DNA of 64,000 bases from Moritella viscosa (GCA_000953735.1 LN554852.1:3607846-3671845); one strand, 5' to 3'. Numbered from the stretch's first letter, positions 1 through 9,109 are shown. Notes: generated by a model not told the origin, from the sequence alone. Numbers and translations: made by a program.

Positions 1-303
1 AGTTACCGCTTTATTACCATCTCGAATTTGATCACGATAATCTTTACGTAATGCAGAACAAACAATAACGCCTGTTTCATTCTTTTGTTCAATGCTAAAA
101 CATGCATCACGAACACGCTCTAGCCAAGGCGTACGGTCTATATCATTTAACGGCTGCCCAGCAGCCATTTTTAAAATATTTACTTTAGGATGTAGGTCAT
201 CACCATCAATAAATTTAGCACCGAGCTGCTGTGCAATTTTTAATCCTATCGTAGATTTTCCGCTACCAGAAACGCCCATGATTATAATACTTCTGCCTAT
301 CAT
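1..303 (-). CDS. gntK: Gluconokinase, 3' end cut by window edge
   Basis: Phosphorylates gluconate to 6-phosphogluconate in the cytoplasm, feeding the pentose phosphate or Entner-Doudoroff route. Reverse-strand translation from the ATG at 303 begins MIGRSIIIMGVSGSGKST, with the Walker A loop GVSGSGKS at residues 10-17, followed by a DGDDLHP stretch and a PWLERVRD stretch, both typical of GntK. About 101 residues are present, and the family is usually about 175 long. The gene lies 84 bp downstream of gntR on the same strand, and a TGTTA-N4-TAACA operator candidate sits in that gap. A lower-quality reading frame on the opposite strand here is only its antisense shadow. Identity is secure. Confidence 0.9.
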   Translation of the reverse strand, partial: MIGRSIIIMGVSGSGKSTIGLKIAQQLGAKFIDGDDLHPKVNILKMAAGQPLNDIDRTPWLERVRDACFSIEQKNETGVIVCSALRKDYRDQIRDGNKAVT

Positions 304-343
304 ATTCTTTACTTCTTAACATCACTCTAAATCAACTAACGCA

Positions 344-358
344 ATGTTACCGTTAACA
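344..358. promoter_or_regulatory. Candidate GntR operator
   Basis: ATGTTACCGTTAACA contains an inverted repeat, TGTTA-N4-TAACA. It closely resembles the gluconate-repressor operator known from E. coli gnt genes. It lies 40-55 bp upstream of the gntK start and just after the gntR stop, so it could let GntR repress gntK. Binding is inferred, not shown. Confidence 0.55.
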
Positions 359-387
359 CAATAAAACACAAGCATTATCAGTATTAC

Positions 388-1401
388 TTAGGTGCTAGCA
401 CGCTCAGAAATAATAAAACCAAGATCTAAATGCTTATTTTCAATCGGTTCATCATTGATTTTTTTAAGTAACAATTTAGCCGCTTGCTCACCTATATCAA
501 AACGAGGGATAGATACCGACGTTAACTTTGGGTTTGTCGCAGAACAAATATCAAGATCGTTAAAACCGACTAAAGCAATATCTTTCGGTACTTTTAGGTT
601 ACGGCGTTGACACTCAAATAGTGCCCCTGCAGCTAAATCGTCATTACAGAATAAGATGCAGTCAGTATCAGGCCATTCACCTAATATCTCAGTCAACATA
701 TCAGCCCCCATTTGGTAGGTCGAAGCATAGGTGCTGGTCACCACACGCTCATCGCTCAATTCAGTTTCCCAAATTGCTTTACGCCAACCACCTAAACGTA
801 ACTGAACACGTAAATCCATTCTCGCACCGGCAAAACCAATTTTTTTATAACCTTTACCGATTAGATGCTCGGTGATTTTATAACCCGCGAGAGCATGATC
901 TAACCCCACCGACATATCGATCGCATTATCATTGCATTCCATGATCTCAACAACCGGTAAGTTTGATTTACGTAATAAACGATTACTGCGTTCAGTGTGA
1001 TGCGTACCAGAAACAATGATGCCATCGATACCAAATTGTAAATAAGTTTCGATTAAACGTTCTTCTTCTAATAGAGAATAACCAGAGTGACCCAGTAAGA
1101 TTTGAAAGCCTTCATTTAGCATCACATCATTAATACCGCGTACTACATCAGAAAATACACCATTAGATAAGGAAGGAACAATCAATACAATCGTTTTACT
1201 TTGCTTAGCGCTTAACATGCTAGCTGCACGATTTGGCACATACCCCATTTGTTCAATGGCTTTGTGAATCGTCAAGCGTAATGACTCAGACACTTTCTCG
1301 GGTGTACGGATCGCTCTTGAAACTGTAATTTTTGTAACACCAACTTTATTAGCAACATCTTGTAAGGTCACGCGACCCGACTTACGACTGTTGGAACTCA
1401 T
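388..1401 (-). CDS. gntR: LacI-family gluconate repressor GntR
   Basis: DNA-binding repressor expected to respond to gluconate and control gntK and related genes. The N-terminal helix-turn-helix reads VTLQDVANKVGVTKITVSR (about residues 10-28), followed by the LacI-type hinge and a periplasmic-binding-like sensor domain. The sequence IEQMGYVPNRA and the later CNDDLAAGALFECQRR closely follow E. coli GntR. I chose the ATG at 1401 (MSSNSRKSGRV, 337 residues) because it matches the family N-terminus; an in-frame ATG at 1437 would add 12 residues. The gene is transcribed toward gntK and divergent from gnd. Function is confident, the start moderately so. Confidence 0.88.
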   Translation of the reverse strand: MSSNSRKSGRVTLQDVANKVGVTKITVSRAIRTPEKVSESLRLTIHKAIEQMGYVPNRAASMLSAKQSKTIVLIVPSLSNGVFSDVVRGINDVMLNEGFQILLGHSGYSLLEEERLIETYLQFGIDGIIVSGTHHTERSNRLLRKSNLPVVEIMECNDNAIDMSVGLDHALAGYKITEHLIGKGYKKIGFAGARMDLRVQLRLGGWRKAIWETELSDERVVTSTYASTYQMGADMLTEILGEWPDTDCILFCNDDLAAGALFECQRRNLKVPKDIALVGFNDLDICSATNPKLTSVSIPRFDIGEQAAKLLLKKINDEPIENKHLDLGFIISERAST

Positions 1402-1803
1402 ACACCTAATATCCTTATTTATAAAATACTTACCCATATTACACTTATATACAATTAGGGGTAAGTAAAGTTTCCTAATTAACTTTAAACCACTAAAGTC
1501 TGTATAACTTTTGACATAACTGTAAATAATTTTAGCTAAACTTGTATAACTGAACAGGAAAGGGACAGGCTTAAATTCAAACTAACAATGAATATGTGAG
1601 ACAGATCTCATCTCGATAATCAGATTAACTATATAAATTTTAATGATTTAAAATTAGCTCATCAAAAATAGCGATTTAAATGAAAAAGGTAAATAACAGT
1701 AGTGTTCATATTGTATCTTTTTCTACTTTCTATATCATGCCTTAAACGACAAGGCATTAGCCCAATTCTCACCTTCATGACTTGCTAAGACACAGAGGAC
1801 CAG
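1402..1803. other. Intergenic region gntR/gnd
   Basis: About 400 bp between divergent genes. It is AT-rich and must hold both promoters. A TTGACA hexamer occurs at 1511-1516, but no well-spaced -10 box follows, so I assign no promoter. No second TGTTA-N4-TAACA operator is visible here. The gnd ribosome-binding site is GAGG at about 1795. Confidence 0.5.
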
Positions 1804-3306
1804 ATGAATAAAAATATTGATATTGCAGTAATAGGTTTAGGCGTAATGGGTGCCAACATGGCATTAAACTTAGCTGAACGTGGATTTTCCGTTGCAGCTT
1901 TTGACATTAACGAAAGCCGTCGTACTGACATCGTTAAGCGTCATCAACCTCTAACAGCAGCAAAATTAATTGCGGTTGCCAATCTTGCAGAGCTAATTAA
2001 CCAACTTGAAACACCACGTCGAATCGTGCTTTCTGTTCCAGCGGGTCCTGTTGTTGATATTATTTGTAATGACTTAATTGCAGCAGGCTTAGAAGCAAGC
2101 GACATTGTTGTTGATACAGGTAACAGCCAATGGCGTGATTCTATTGCACGTGCAGATACTTACGCAGGTAAGTTTAGCTTCTTCACTTGTGCTATTTCTG
2201 GCGGTGAAGTGGGTGCTCGTTTTGGTCCATCCTTAATGCCAAGTGGCGACAAATCAGCTTGGGAATGGCTAAAACCTATGTGGCAAGCAATGTCTGCGAA
2301 AGTAGATCCTATCACAGGTATTGAAATTGCACGTACACACGTAGATCAGCCTCTACCAGAAGGCGAACCTTGCGCTGAATATATCGGTCCAATCGGTTCA
2401 GGTCATTTTGTTAAAATGGTACACAACGGTATCGAATACGCAGATATGCAAATGATTGCTGAAGTTGTGCAATTCATGCGTCAAATCTTAGGTATGTCTG
2501 CAGTTGAAGTTGGCGAAGTATTCAGCAAATGGAACAAAGGTAAATTACAAAGCTACCTAATCGAAATCACAGGTAATATCCTTAAAGTTGTTGATGAAGC
2601 AACAGGTAAACCTATGGTTGACGTGATTATGGATCAAGCAGGCCAAAAAGGGACAGGTAACTGGACTGCACGTGAAGCACTCGAGCTAGGCGTGCCAGCA
2701 AACGCAATTGCAGAATCTGTATTTGCCCGTTGCCTAAGTACACAAAAATCTATCCGCCAGGTTGGCGCGACTAAACTTGCAGGTCCAACGGTAACAACCG
2801 AAGACCGCAACGTGTGGTTAGAAAAACTGGCTGACGCACTCTATTGTTCAAAAATTTGTAGCTACGCACAAGGCTTTGAATTGATGTCAGCAGCACAAAA
2901 AGAACATAACTGGACACTTGATTACGTTGCAATTGCAAAAATATGGCGTGCAGGTTGTGTGATCCGCGCTCACTTCTTAGATGATATCTCGAAAGCTTAC
3001 CAAGCTGAACCAGAGTTATTAAACTTAATGTTAGCGGACCGTTTCACAACAACATTAGCTGAAAGCCAAATGGCATGGCGTGAAGTATTAGCGAAAGCGA
3101 TCATGCAAGGTATGCCGATGCCATCGATTAGCGCTGCAATGAGCTACTACGATTGCTACCGTGAAGCAGATTCATCAGCAAGCCTTATTCAAGCAATGCG
3201 TGATTACTTTGGTGGCCATACTTACCGTCGTAAAGATCAAGATACAAGTCAAAGCTTCCACTATGATTGGCACTTTGGCAGCGGCGAACACAAAGCGCAG
3301 CACTAA
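1804..3306 (+). CDS. gnd: 6-phosphogluconate dehydrogenase, decarboxylating
   Basis: Oxidative decarboxylation of 6-phosphogluconate to ribulose 5-phosphate, producing NADPH (pentose phosphate pathway, cytoplasm). The N-terminal Rossmann fold carries GLGVMGANMALNLAERG (residues 12-28). ISGGEVGARFGPSLMPSG and GHFVKMVHNGIEYADMQ, with the catalytic lysine, are the family signatures. The C-terminal tail contains the DYFGGHTYRR substrate-binding motif. At 500 residues it is longer than the roughly 470-residue enteric form, partly through an insertion near residues 175-195 (ARTHVDQPLPEGEP). GAGG lies about 6 bases before the ATG. It is divergent from gntR and followed by a terminator, so it is probably monocistronic. 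No zwf or edd is in view. Confidence 0.95.
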   Translation: MNKNIDIAVIGLGVMGANMALNLAERGFSVAAFDINESRRTDIVKRHQPLTAAKLIAVANLAELINQLETPRRIVLSVPAGPVVDIICNDLIAAGLEASDIVVDTGNSQWRDSIARADTYAGKFSFFTCAISGGEVGARFGPSLMPSGDKSAWEWLKPMWQAMSAKVDPITGIEIARTHVDQPLPEGEPCAEYIGPIGSGHFVKMVHNGIEYADMQMIAEVVQFMRQILGMSAVEVGEVFSKWNKGKLQSYLIEITGNILKVVDEATGKPMVDVIMDQAGQKGTGNWTAREALELGVPANAIAESVFARCLSTQKSIRQVGATKLAGPTVTTEDRNVWLEKLADALYCSKICSYAQGFELMSAAQKEHNWTLDYVAIAKIWRAGCVIRAHFLDDISKAYQAEPELLNLMLADRFTTTLAESQMAWREVLAKAIMQGMPMPSISAAMSYYDCYREADSSASLIQAMRDYFGGHTYRRKDQDTSQSFHYDWHFGSGEHKAQH

Positions 3307-3353
3307 TTGATTGCTGATAAATCATAAGTAATATATCTTCATAGGTATGACGA

Positions 3354-3383
3354 TTAAAAACCCAGTTCGCTGGGTTTTTTATT
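3354..3383 (+). terminator. Rho-independent terminator after gnd
   Basis: A short GC hairpin, AACCCAG-ttcg-CTGGGTT, is followed by a T run 45 bases after the gnd stop. Confidence 0.85.
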
Positions 3384-3443
3384 ACCTTTCGTATTTTTAT
3401 ATTCTCGAATACAGTGCACCACCGCCATCACAAGGATAACGCG

Positions 3444-4205
3444 ATGCAGGATCAACAGTCCAACTCAGAACAAGCGTCACCATCTAAACTAAAATCAGCA
3501 TTAAAAGGCGCAGCGGCGGCAATGCCGTTAAGTATTGCGGTGATCCCTTGGGGTATTTTAGCAGGCTCTTATGCCATTGAAGCAGGGCTAGATGTCATTC
3601 AAAGCCAAGCGATGTCGGCTATTGTGTTTGCAGGCGCAGCACAACTTGTTGCAGTAGGGATGATCAAATCAGGTGTTGGACTGGCGAGTATTCTATTAAC
3701 TACCCTGCTCATTACCTCTCGCCATTTTTTATATGGTATGGCCATGCGTCATCAAATGAGTCCTCTACCTTTACGGTGGCGATTAACATTAGGTTTCTTA
3801 CTCACCGATGAATTGTTTGCCGTATGCAGTGAAACCAAACAGCATAAATTTGACCGCTGGTTTGCATTTGGGGGTGGCTTTAGTTTTTATCTTATTTGGA
3901 ATATTGCTTCTGCGGTCGGTATTTTTGCTGGTCAACGGATCCCCAATTTAGATGAACTCGGTTTAGACTTCGCCATTGCAGCAACCTTCATTGCTCTAGT
4001 CGTCCCTTCCATTAAGACGCCCTCCATTTTAGTCAGTGTATTAGTATCTTTAGTGACTGCGGTACTTTGCGAACTGTTTCATATACCCGGGGGATTATTA
4101 ATTGCGGCCTTATCAGGCATGAGCGCAGGTATGTTGACAGCCAAATTAACCCATGAAACGCATCCAAATAAAACCATATTAACCAGACCTGGAGACGGCT
4201 TATGA
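3444..4205 (+). CDS. azlC: AzlC family branched-chain amino acid exporter, large subunit
   Basis: Inner-membrane protein of the AzlC/YgaZ family, which with AzlD/YgaH exports branched-chain amino acids. The sequence has several hydrophobic segments and family-like stretches such as SIAVIPWGILAGSYAIEAG and TSRHFLYGMAM. I chose the ATG at 3444 (MQDQQSNSEQ, 253 residues) because AAGGAT lies 8-13 bases upstream; an ATG at 3414 would add ten His-rich residues without a clear ribosome-binding site. The stop overlaps the azlD start as TTATGA, so the two are translationally coupled. No regulator of the pair is adjacent. Confidence 0.85.
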   Translation: MQDQQSNSEQASPSKLKSALKGAAAAMPLSIAVIPWGILAGSYAIEAGLDVIQSQAMSAIVFAGAAQLVAVGMIKSGVGLASILLTTLLITSRHFLYGMAMRHQMSPLPLRWRLTLGFLLTDELFAVCSETKQHKFDRWFAFGGGFSFYLIWNIASAVGIFAGQRIPNLDELGLDFAIAATFIALVVPSIKTPSILVSVLVSLVTAVLCELFHIPGGLLIAALSGMSAGMLTAKLTHETHPNKTILTRPGDGL

Positions 4206-4504
4206 TCTGGCTTACCATTATACTAATGACTGTAATTATCTTCATCAGTCGCTATATTTTCATTGAACCTAAGTTACCATTGCGTCTTAGCCCTAGTGTA
4301 GTGAAGTTCCTTAGTTATTCAGCCCCAGCCGTCCTCACCGCTATTTTAGCACCGATTGTATTTATCCAAGATAATACCTTGCACCTAAATTTGGACAACA
4401 GTTACCTGATTGGTGCTATTTTTGCGGTACTACTCATTCTTATTACACGTAATACCTTACTGACTGCCATCCTTAGCATGCTACTTTTTTTCTTAATTCA
4501 TTAG
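4202..4504 (+). CDS. azlD: AzlD family small membrane subunit
   Basis: A 100-residue protein with three to four hydrophobic helices. The N-terminal MIWLTIILMTVIIFISRY and central SAPAVLTAILAP are typical of AzlD, the small partner required by AzlC for amino-acid export. It begins inside the azlC stop codon (ATGA overlap), strongly implying joint production as a two-subunit transporter. The C-terminus ends in hydrophobic LLFFLIH. Substrate is inferred from the family only. Confidence 0.82.
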   Translation: MIWLTIILMTVIIFISRYIFIEPKLPLRLSPSVVKFLSYSAPAVLTAILAPIVFIQDNTLHLNLDNSYLIGAIFAVLLILITRNTLLTAILSMLLFFLIH

Positions 4505-4856
4505 CTTTGTTTCATTACTTTGTTTTAAATTACCTATTAGGTACAGTTTTAGATAGACAAACGAAACAAACGAAACTAAGATGGCGAAACTACGAAACTT
4601 ATTTGATATTCATTGTCAAATCAAGCCATGTAGTGGGTAAGTGAAACTAGATAAATCACTATTACGCACTATATTTAAATGAAACGTAACTAATACATTC
4701 AATGTTAAGTTACGATTGAATACTTTAATGATAAAAGTTTCGCTTTCAAAATCATTAAAACAAGTTGTATAAGGACGAACGTCGTCACGGAACGATAGAC
4801 AGAACTATCACGTGGTTATTACTTGTTTAAAAATTTTATACATTTAGGAGAAGACC
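4505..4856. other. glmS upstream region
   Basis: A 350-bp gene-free region before glmS. Its main content is an array of CGAAAC/TGAAAC motifs, described separately. No terminator is obvious after azlD. A GGAG Shine-Dalgarno precedes the glmS ATG by about 7 bases. Confidence 0.6.
4562..4598 (+). promoter_or_regulatory. CGAAAC repeat array, candidate DeoR-family operator
   Basis: CGAAAC occurs at 4562, 4571, 4585 and 4593, with further GAAAC copies near 4643 and 4681. Read on the other strand these are TTTCGTTT-like repeats, the pattern bound by DeoR-family regulators such as AgaR. The array lies about 260-295 bp upstream of glmS. Regulation by a DeoR-type amino-sugar regulator is an inference; no such gene is in the window. 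Confidence 0.45.
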
Positions 4857-6689
4857 ATGTGTGGCATTGTTGGTGCAGTAGCGCAAAGAGATATCGCTGA
4901 AATTTTAGTTGAAGGTTTACGTCGTTTAGAATACCGCGGTTATGACTCTGCTGGTGTTGCTATTGTTGATCAAGACAATAATATGCAGCGTGTACGCAGC
5001 CTAGGTAAAGTGCAAGAACTAGCAAATGCAGTTGACACTGAACAGCCTGTTGGCGGTACTGGTATCGCCCATACGCGTTGGGCGACACATGGTGAACCTT
5101 CACAAGCAAATGCACATCCACACGTATCAGGTAATATTGCAGTAGTACATAATGGTATTATTGAGAATCATGAGGTGTTACGTGAATTATTACAACAACG
5201 TGGTTATATTTTCCAATCTCAAACAGACACAGAAGTCATTGCGCATCTTGTTGAATGGGAATTACGTTCAACAGATAGCCTACTTGATGCAGTTCAAAAA
5301 ACAGCAGCTCAATTAGAAGGTGCATACGGTACTGTAGTTCTAAACCGTCTCGAACCAGGTAAATTAATTGTGGCACGTTCAGGCAGCCCTATTGTGATAG
5401 GTTTAGGTGTAGGCGAAAACTTCTTAGCATCCGATCAACTTGCACTGCTTAATGTTACCCGCCGCTTCATGTTCCTTGAAGAAGGTGATGTGGCTGAAGT
5501 TACGCGTCGAGATGTGTCAGTATTTGATATTGATGGTAATCCAGTAACACGTGAAGTAACGGAATCAAATGCAGAGCATGACGCTGCTGATAAAGGTAAA
5601 TTCCGCCATTTCATGCAGAAAGAGATCTTCGAACAACCTATAGCACTAACCAATACAATGGAAGGTCGCCTGACAGCTAACAGCGTTATTACAGAAAGTA
5701 TTGGCGTTAACGCTGCAGAGATCTTAGCGAAAGTCGAACACATTCAAATCATTGCTTGTGGTACGTCTTACAACGCAGGTATGACAGCCCGTTATTGGTT
5801 TGAATCATTAGCAGGTGTAAGTTGTGATGTCGAAATCGCATCTGAATTCCGCTACCGTAAATTTGTAACGCGTCCGAATAGCCTGTTGATCACGTTATCC
5901 CAATCAGGTGAAACCGCAGATACGTTAGCAGCAATGCGTTTGGCGAAAGAAAAAGGTTACATGGCTGTAATGACCATTTGTAACGTGGCCGGTTCTTCAT
6001 TAGTGCGTGAATCAGACTTTGCATTTATGACCCGTGCGGGTACCGAAATTGGTGTTGCTTCAACTAAAGCATTCACGACACAATTATCAGCATTATTAAT
6101 GCTTGTAACCGCATTAGGTAAACAAAAACACGTTATCGATGCAACTAAAGAAACTGAAATCGTAACGGCACTACATGCATTACCAACACAAATTGAAAAT
6201 GCATTATCATTTGATAAAGACATTGAAGCACTGGCTGAAGATTTCGCTGACAAGCACCATACCTTATTCCTTGGTCGCGGTGAGTTCTACCCTATCGCCA
6301 TGGAAGCGGCGCTTAAGCTTAAAGAGATCTCTTACATTCACGCCGAAGCATATGCTGCGGGTGAATTAAAACACGGTCCTTTAGCACTCATTGACGCTGA
6401 CATGCCTGTTGTGGTTATCGCACCAACCAATGAATTATTAGAAAAACTAAAATCAAATATTGAAGAAGTTCGTGCACGTGGCGGCCTACTTTATGTATTC
6501 GCAGATGCTGACGCTGGTTTTGTTGAATCAGAAGGCATGAAGATCATCACTATGCCGCATGTAAGTGAAATTACAGCACCGATCTTCTACACATTACCAA
6601 TGCAGCTGCTTTCATACCACGTAGCACTGATTAAAGGGACTGATGTGGATCAGCCACGTAATCTTGCTAAAGCTGTTACTGTAGAGTAA
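4857..6689 (+). CDS. glmS: Glutamine--fructose-6-phosphate aminotransferase (isomerizing)
   Basis: Makes glucosamine 6-phosphate from fructose 6-phosphate and glutamine, the first step to UDP-GlcNAc for peptidoglycan and LPS (cytoplasm). The protein starts [10 protein letters not shown], so Cys2 is the glutaminase nucleophile. Then comes the class II amidotransferase domain (about 1-220, with HTRWATHG), two SIS sugar-isomerase domains (about 290-420 and 460-600) and the conserved C-terminal [13 protein letters not shown]. Its 610 residues match the E. coli enzyme. An AGGAG site precedes the ATG and a terminator follows, so it is probably monocistronic. No glmU is adjacent. No ribozyme element is apparent in the leader. 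Confidence 0.97.
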   Translation: MCGIVGAVAQRDIAEILVEGLRRLEYRGYDSAGVAIVDQDNNMQRVRSLGKVQELANAVDTEQPVGGTGIAHTRWATHGEPSQANAHPHVSGNIAVVHNGIIENHEVLRELLQQRGYIFQSQTDTEVIAHLVEWELRSTDSLLDAVQKTAAQLEGAYGTVVLNRLEPGKLIVARSGSPIVIGLGVGENFLASDQLALLNVTRRFMFLEEGDVAEVTRRDVSVFDIDGNPVTREVTESNAEHDAADKGKFRHFMQKEIFEQPIALTNTMEGRLTANSVITESIGVNAAEILAKVEHIQIIACGTSYNAGMTARYWFESLAGVSCDVEIASEFRYRKFVTRPNSLLITLSQSGETADTLAAMRLAKEKGYMAVMTICNVAGSSLVRESDFAFMTRAGTEIGVASTKAFTTQLSALLMLVTALGKQKHVIDATKETEIVTALHALPTQIENALSFDKDIEALAEDFADKHHTLFLGRGEFYPIAMEAALKLKEISYIHAEAYAAGELKHGPLALIDADMPVVVIAPTNELLEKLKSNIEEVRARGGLLYVFADADAGFVESEGMKIITMPHVSEITAPIFYTLPMQLLSYHVALIKGTDVDQPRNLAKAVTVE

Positions 6690-6716
6690 CAACTGGTTTA
6701 AAGATTATAAAAATCC

Positions 6717-6746
6717 AAGCCTCGATATTTATCGGGGCTTTTTTAT
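6717..6746 (+). terminator. Rho-independent terminator after glmS
   Basis: AAGCCTCGAT-attt-ATCGGGGCTT hairpin followed by TTTT, 27 bases after the stop. Confidence 0.85.
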
Positions 6747-6805
6747 AATCATAAATAACGTAACTTAACCTTCCCAATCAAAAAATCAATAAACCATAGA
6801 CACTT

Positions 6806-6822
6806 GATAGTCACTGACTATC
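6806..6822. promoter_or_regulatory. Palindrome upstream of the peroxiredoxin gene, possible OxyR site
   Basis: GATAGTC-act-GACTATC is a perfect 7-3-7 inverted repeat, flanked by ACTT and AAAGT that extend it imperfectly. It contains ATAG-N7-CTAT, one half of an OxyR tetrad, but the second half is poor. It lies about 160 bp upstream of the start codon. OxyR control of this fusion family makes the idea reasonable but unproven. Confidence 0.35.
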
Positions 6823-6981
6823 AAAGTGGAATATATAATCGATTATACCTATATTTAATATTTAGACATAATAGCTACATCAAGACGACACAGACACAAC
6901 GTCTTCACCAAATTTATTTATAGAAAATAACTTTAAATCAAACAAGTTAGCTTAATTAATAGCTACGTGAAGGAATATATT

Positions 6982-7716
6982 ATGACAACATTAGTATCAA
7001 AAGAAGGCCAAGCGGTTCCACAAGTAACATTCCCAATTCGCCAAGGTGACGCATGGGTTAACCGCACAACAGAAGAACTTTTTTCTAACAAAACAGTAAT
7101 CGTATTTAGCTTACCGGGTGCATTCACACCAACGTGTTCTTCAAGCCATTTACCACGTTACAACGAATTAGCTAGCGTATTTTCAGCACATGGCGTTGAT
7201 GACATATTATGTGTATCAGTAAACGATACCTTTGTAATGAACGCATGGAAAGATGACCAAGAAGCAGAAAACATTACCTTCATTCCAGACGGTAACGGTG
7301 AATTTTCTGCAGGCATGGGCATGTTAGTCGACAAATCTGACATCGGTTTTGGCAAGCGTTCATGGCGTTACAGCATGCTGGTTAAAAACGGCGTGGTAGC
7401 AAAAATGTTTATCGAAGCTGACGAACCAGGCGACCCGTTCAACGTTTCTGATGCTGATACTATGCTAGGTTATCTAGCTCCTGAGTACAAAGTACAAGAG
7501 TCAATCACCGTATTTACTAAACCGGGTTGCCCGTTCTGTGCAAAAGCAAAACAAACCTTAATCGACCAAGGTCTAAACTACGAAGAAGTGGTATTAGGTA
7601 AAGACGCAACAACAGTGAGCCTACGTGCAGTAACAGGTCGCAGTACTGTGCCACAAATCTATATCGGTGGTAAACACATCGGTGGTAGCGAAGAATTAGA
7701 TAAGCACTTCGCTTAA
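6982..7716 (+). CDS. Peroxiredoxin-glutaredoxin fusion (Prx5-Grx)
   Basis: Thiol peroxidase that reduces hydrogen peroxide or alkyl hydroperoxides using its own fused glutaredoxin and glutathione. Residues 1-165 form a Prx5-type domain with peroxidatic Cys52 in PGAFTPTCS. Residues about 172-244 form a glutaredoxin domain with active site CPFC (183-186) and the later [10 protein letters not shown] motif. I chose the ATG at 6982 because AAGGA lies 7-11 bases upstream; an ATG at 6967 adds five residues. The 244-residue length matches the hybrid enzyme of Haemophilus and vibrios. It is a single-gene unit with its own terminator. Confidence 0.93.
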   Translation: MTTLVSKEGQAVPQVTFPIRQGDAWVNRTTEELFSNKTVIVFSLPGAFTPTCSSSHLPRYNELASVFSAHGVDDILCVSVNDTFVMNAWKDDQEAENITFIPDGNGEFSAGMGMLVDKSDIGFGKRSWRYSMLVKNGVVAKMFIEADEPGDPFNVSDADTMLGYLAPEYKVQESITVFTKPGCPFCAKAKQTLIDQGLNYEEVVLGKDATTVSLRAVTGRSTVPQIYIGGKHIGGSEELDKHFA

Positions 7717-8049
7717 TCATTCGATTTAATATTATCGGATAAGATACTAACGAATAATCATACTCACATGCCTATTCGTCAACAAAGGAAGCCATTGCGC
7801 TTCCTTTTTGTTTCAATTATAGCAATTAAACTCATCAATTCGTCATCAAAACCACCAAGCCAACAACAATAATTAAAAAACAAACAATAACTTAAAATTC
7901 AATTACCACCACACATGTAATAATCTTTTACCGTTTTAGCATATTGTTTTGTTCTTATCCAAATGTAGAATGCTTGTCATCGCAAACATAAACCACATTA
8001 AAAATTAAATAATTCACACAATGTGATTTGATTAAATAAAGGATATTAG
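7717..8049. other. Intergenic region before the first cupin gene
   Basis: About 330 bp holding the terminator at 7782-7815 and an AT-rich leader. A CACACAATGTG stretch lies about 25-35 bases upstream of the cupin start. Nothing else recognisable. Confidence 0.5.
7782..7815 (+). terminator. Rho-independent terminator after peroxiredoxin-glutaredoxin
   Basis: AAAGGAAGC-cattgc-GCTTCCTTT hairpin running into a T-rich tail. Confidence 0.85.
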
Positions 8050-8445
8050 ATGTCAACATTAACAACTCAACCTGGTATTTTCCTGTTTAAATCTGGCTCA
8101 TTCAAATTAAATGATCTAAGTAAATTACTTGAAGTAGAGGGTCTAAAAAGCCAAATGGCCGAAGTTGCCGTAACCAAAAATAGCAATGCATTGACCATTG
8201 GTCATTTTGCTATGCAACCGGGTGTTGAATTCGAGTACGTTTACGACTCCGTTGAATACAAAGTTATCACCAAAGGTAAGATAGTCGTACGTGACAAGCA
8301 AGATAATAAATATGTTGCAGAAGTTGGCGATGTGATCCTTTTCTCTCCTAATGTAACCGTTATTTTTGATGCTGAAAGTGATGGTGAAGCAATCTATACC
8401 GCACATAGAAACGCAGATTCATCTTTCGCACCCGCATCAAACTAA
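8050..8445 (+). CDS. EutQ-like cupin protein (paralog 1)
   Basis: A 131-residue single-domain cupin. It contains the conserved beta-barrel stretches GHFAMQPGVEFEYVYDSVEY, KGKIVVRD and VGDVILFSPNVTVIF seen in EutQ-type cupins (EutQ is an ethanolamine-utilization acetate kinase/cupin). There is no eut operon here, so a role in ethanolamine use is unlikely. AAAGGATATTAG provides the ribosome-binding site. The Gfa gene starts 12 bases after its stop, so they form an operon. A close paralog lies at 30422-30814, next to an alcohol dehydrogenase. Exact function is unknown; a role in aldehyde or alcohol handling is inferred from the two contexts. Confidence 0.75.
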   Translation: MSTLTTQPGIFLFKSGSFKLNDLSKLLEVEGLKSQMAEVAVTKNSNALTIGHFAMQPGVEFEYVYDSVEYKVITKGKIVVRDKQDNKYVAEVGDVILFSPNVTVIFDAESDGEAIYTAHRNADSSFAPASN

Positions 8446-8457
8446 TTGGAATTGAAT

Positions 8458-9063
8458 ATGATAAATAAAATTGTAAGTACCTATAAAAACGCATTTTGCC
8501 CAACAAGTAGCACCAAGATCCACCCAGCAATGGACAAAGGTATAAGCCCAACGGCGAATGGCTTTAGTGGTGGCTCATTACAGTGTCACTGTAGCAGTAA
8601 TCCAGTTACGGTAAAAATCGACAGCCAAACAGCACATAACCATGCTTGTGGTTGTTCAAAATGTTGGAAACCCAAAGGCGCACTTTTCTCACAAGTTGCA
8701 GTTGTGTCAAAAGATAAGTTAAGCGTAACAAGCAACCGTTCAAAACTAAAAGTTGTTGATGACACAGCAACAATCCAACGTTTTGCGTGTAATGTCTGTG
8801 GTGTACACATGTATGGTCGTATTGAAGATAGAACACACCCATTCTTTGGTCTAGATTTCGTTCATACCGAGCTATCTGCCGATAAAGGTTGGTCAGCACC
8901 TGAGTTTGCCGCCTTTGTTTCATCTATCATTGAAACAGGTACAGATCCAAAAGACATGACAGCAATCAGATCACGTTTGAATGCATTAGGTCTTGAATCT
9001 TATGATTGCCTATCGCCAACACTAATGGATGTGATTGCAACACACGTTGCTAACAGCAAATAA
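8458..9063 (+). CDS. gfa: Glutathione-dependent formaldehyde-activating enzyme (S-(hydroxymethyl)glutathione synthase)
   Basis: Gfa-family zinc protein proposed to accelerate condensation of formaldehyde with glutathione. Zinc-ligand cysteines are visible as [28 protein letters not shown] and [12 protein letters not shown]. The last part keeps the Gfa-specific [12 protein letters not shown] and [12 protein letters not shown] stretches. I chose the ATG at 8458 (MINKIVST, 201 residues), 10 bases after GGA; an upstream in-frame TTG at 8446 abuts the cupin stop. No glutathione-dependent formaldehyde dehydrogenase (FrmA) is next to it, unlike the usual context. A terminator follows. Confidence 0.88.
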   Translation: MINKIVSTYKNAFCPTSSTKIHPAMDKGISPTANGFSGGSLQCHCSSNPVTVKIDSQTAHNHACGCSKCWKPKGALFSQVAVVSKDKLSVTSNRSKLKVVDDTATIQRFACNVCGVHMYGRIEDRTHPFFGLDFVHTELSADKGWSAPEFAAFVSSIIETGTDPKDMTAIRSRLNALGLESYDCLSPTLMDVIATHVANSK

Positions 9064-9079
9064 TTCATACTGTTGAAAA

Positions 9080-9109
9080 AAAGCCCGCGAAATTAGTCTC
9101 GCGGGCTTT
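9080..9109 (+). terminator. Strong terminator after gfa
   Basis: AAAGCCCGCGA-N8-TCGCGGGCTTT, an 11-bp perfect stem. It lies between convergent genes and may serve both strands. Confidence 0.85.

Noticed and set aside
92-319. Forward open frame at the left edge
   Set aside because: It is antisense to gntK, whose reverse-strand translation has a clear Walker A motif and gluconokinase features.
1511-1550. Sigma-70 promoter for gnd with TTGACA
   Set aside because: No -10 hexamer at 16-18 bp spacing, so not called.
4600-4856. glmS ribozyme
   Set aside because: The leader has no recognisable ribozyme core; the ribozyme is typical of Gram-positive bacteria.
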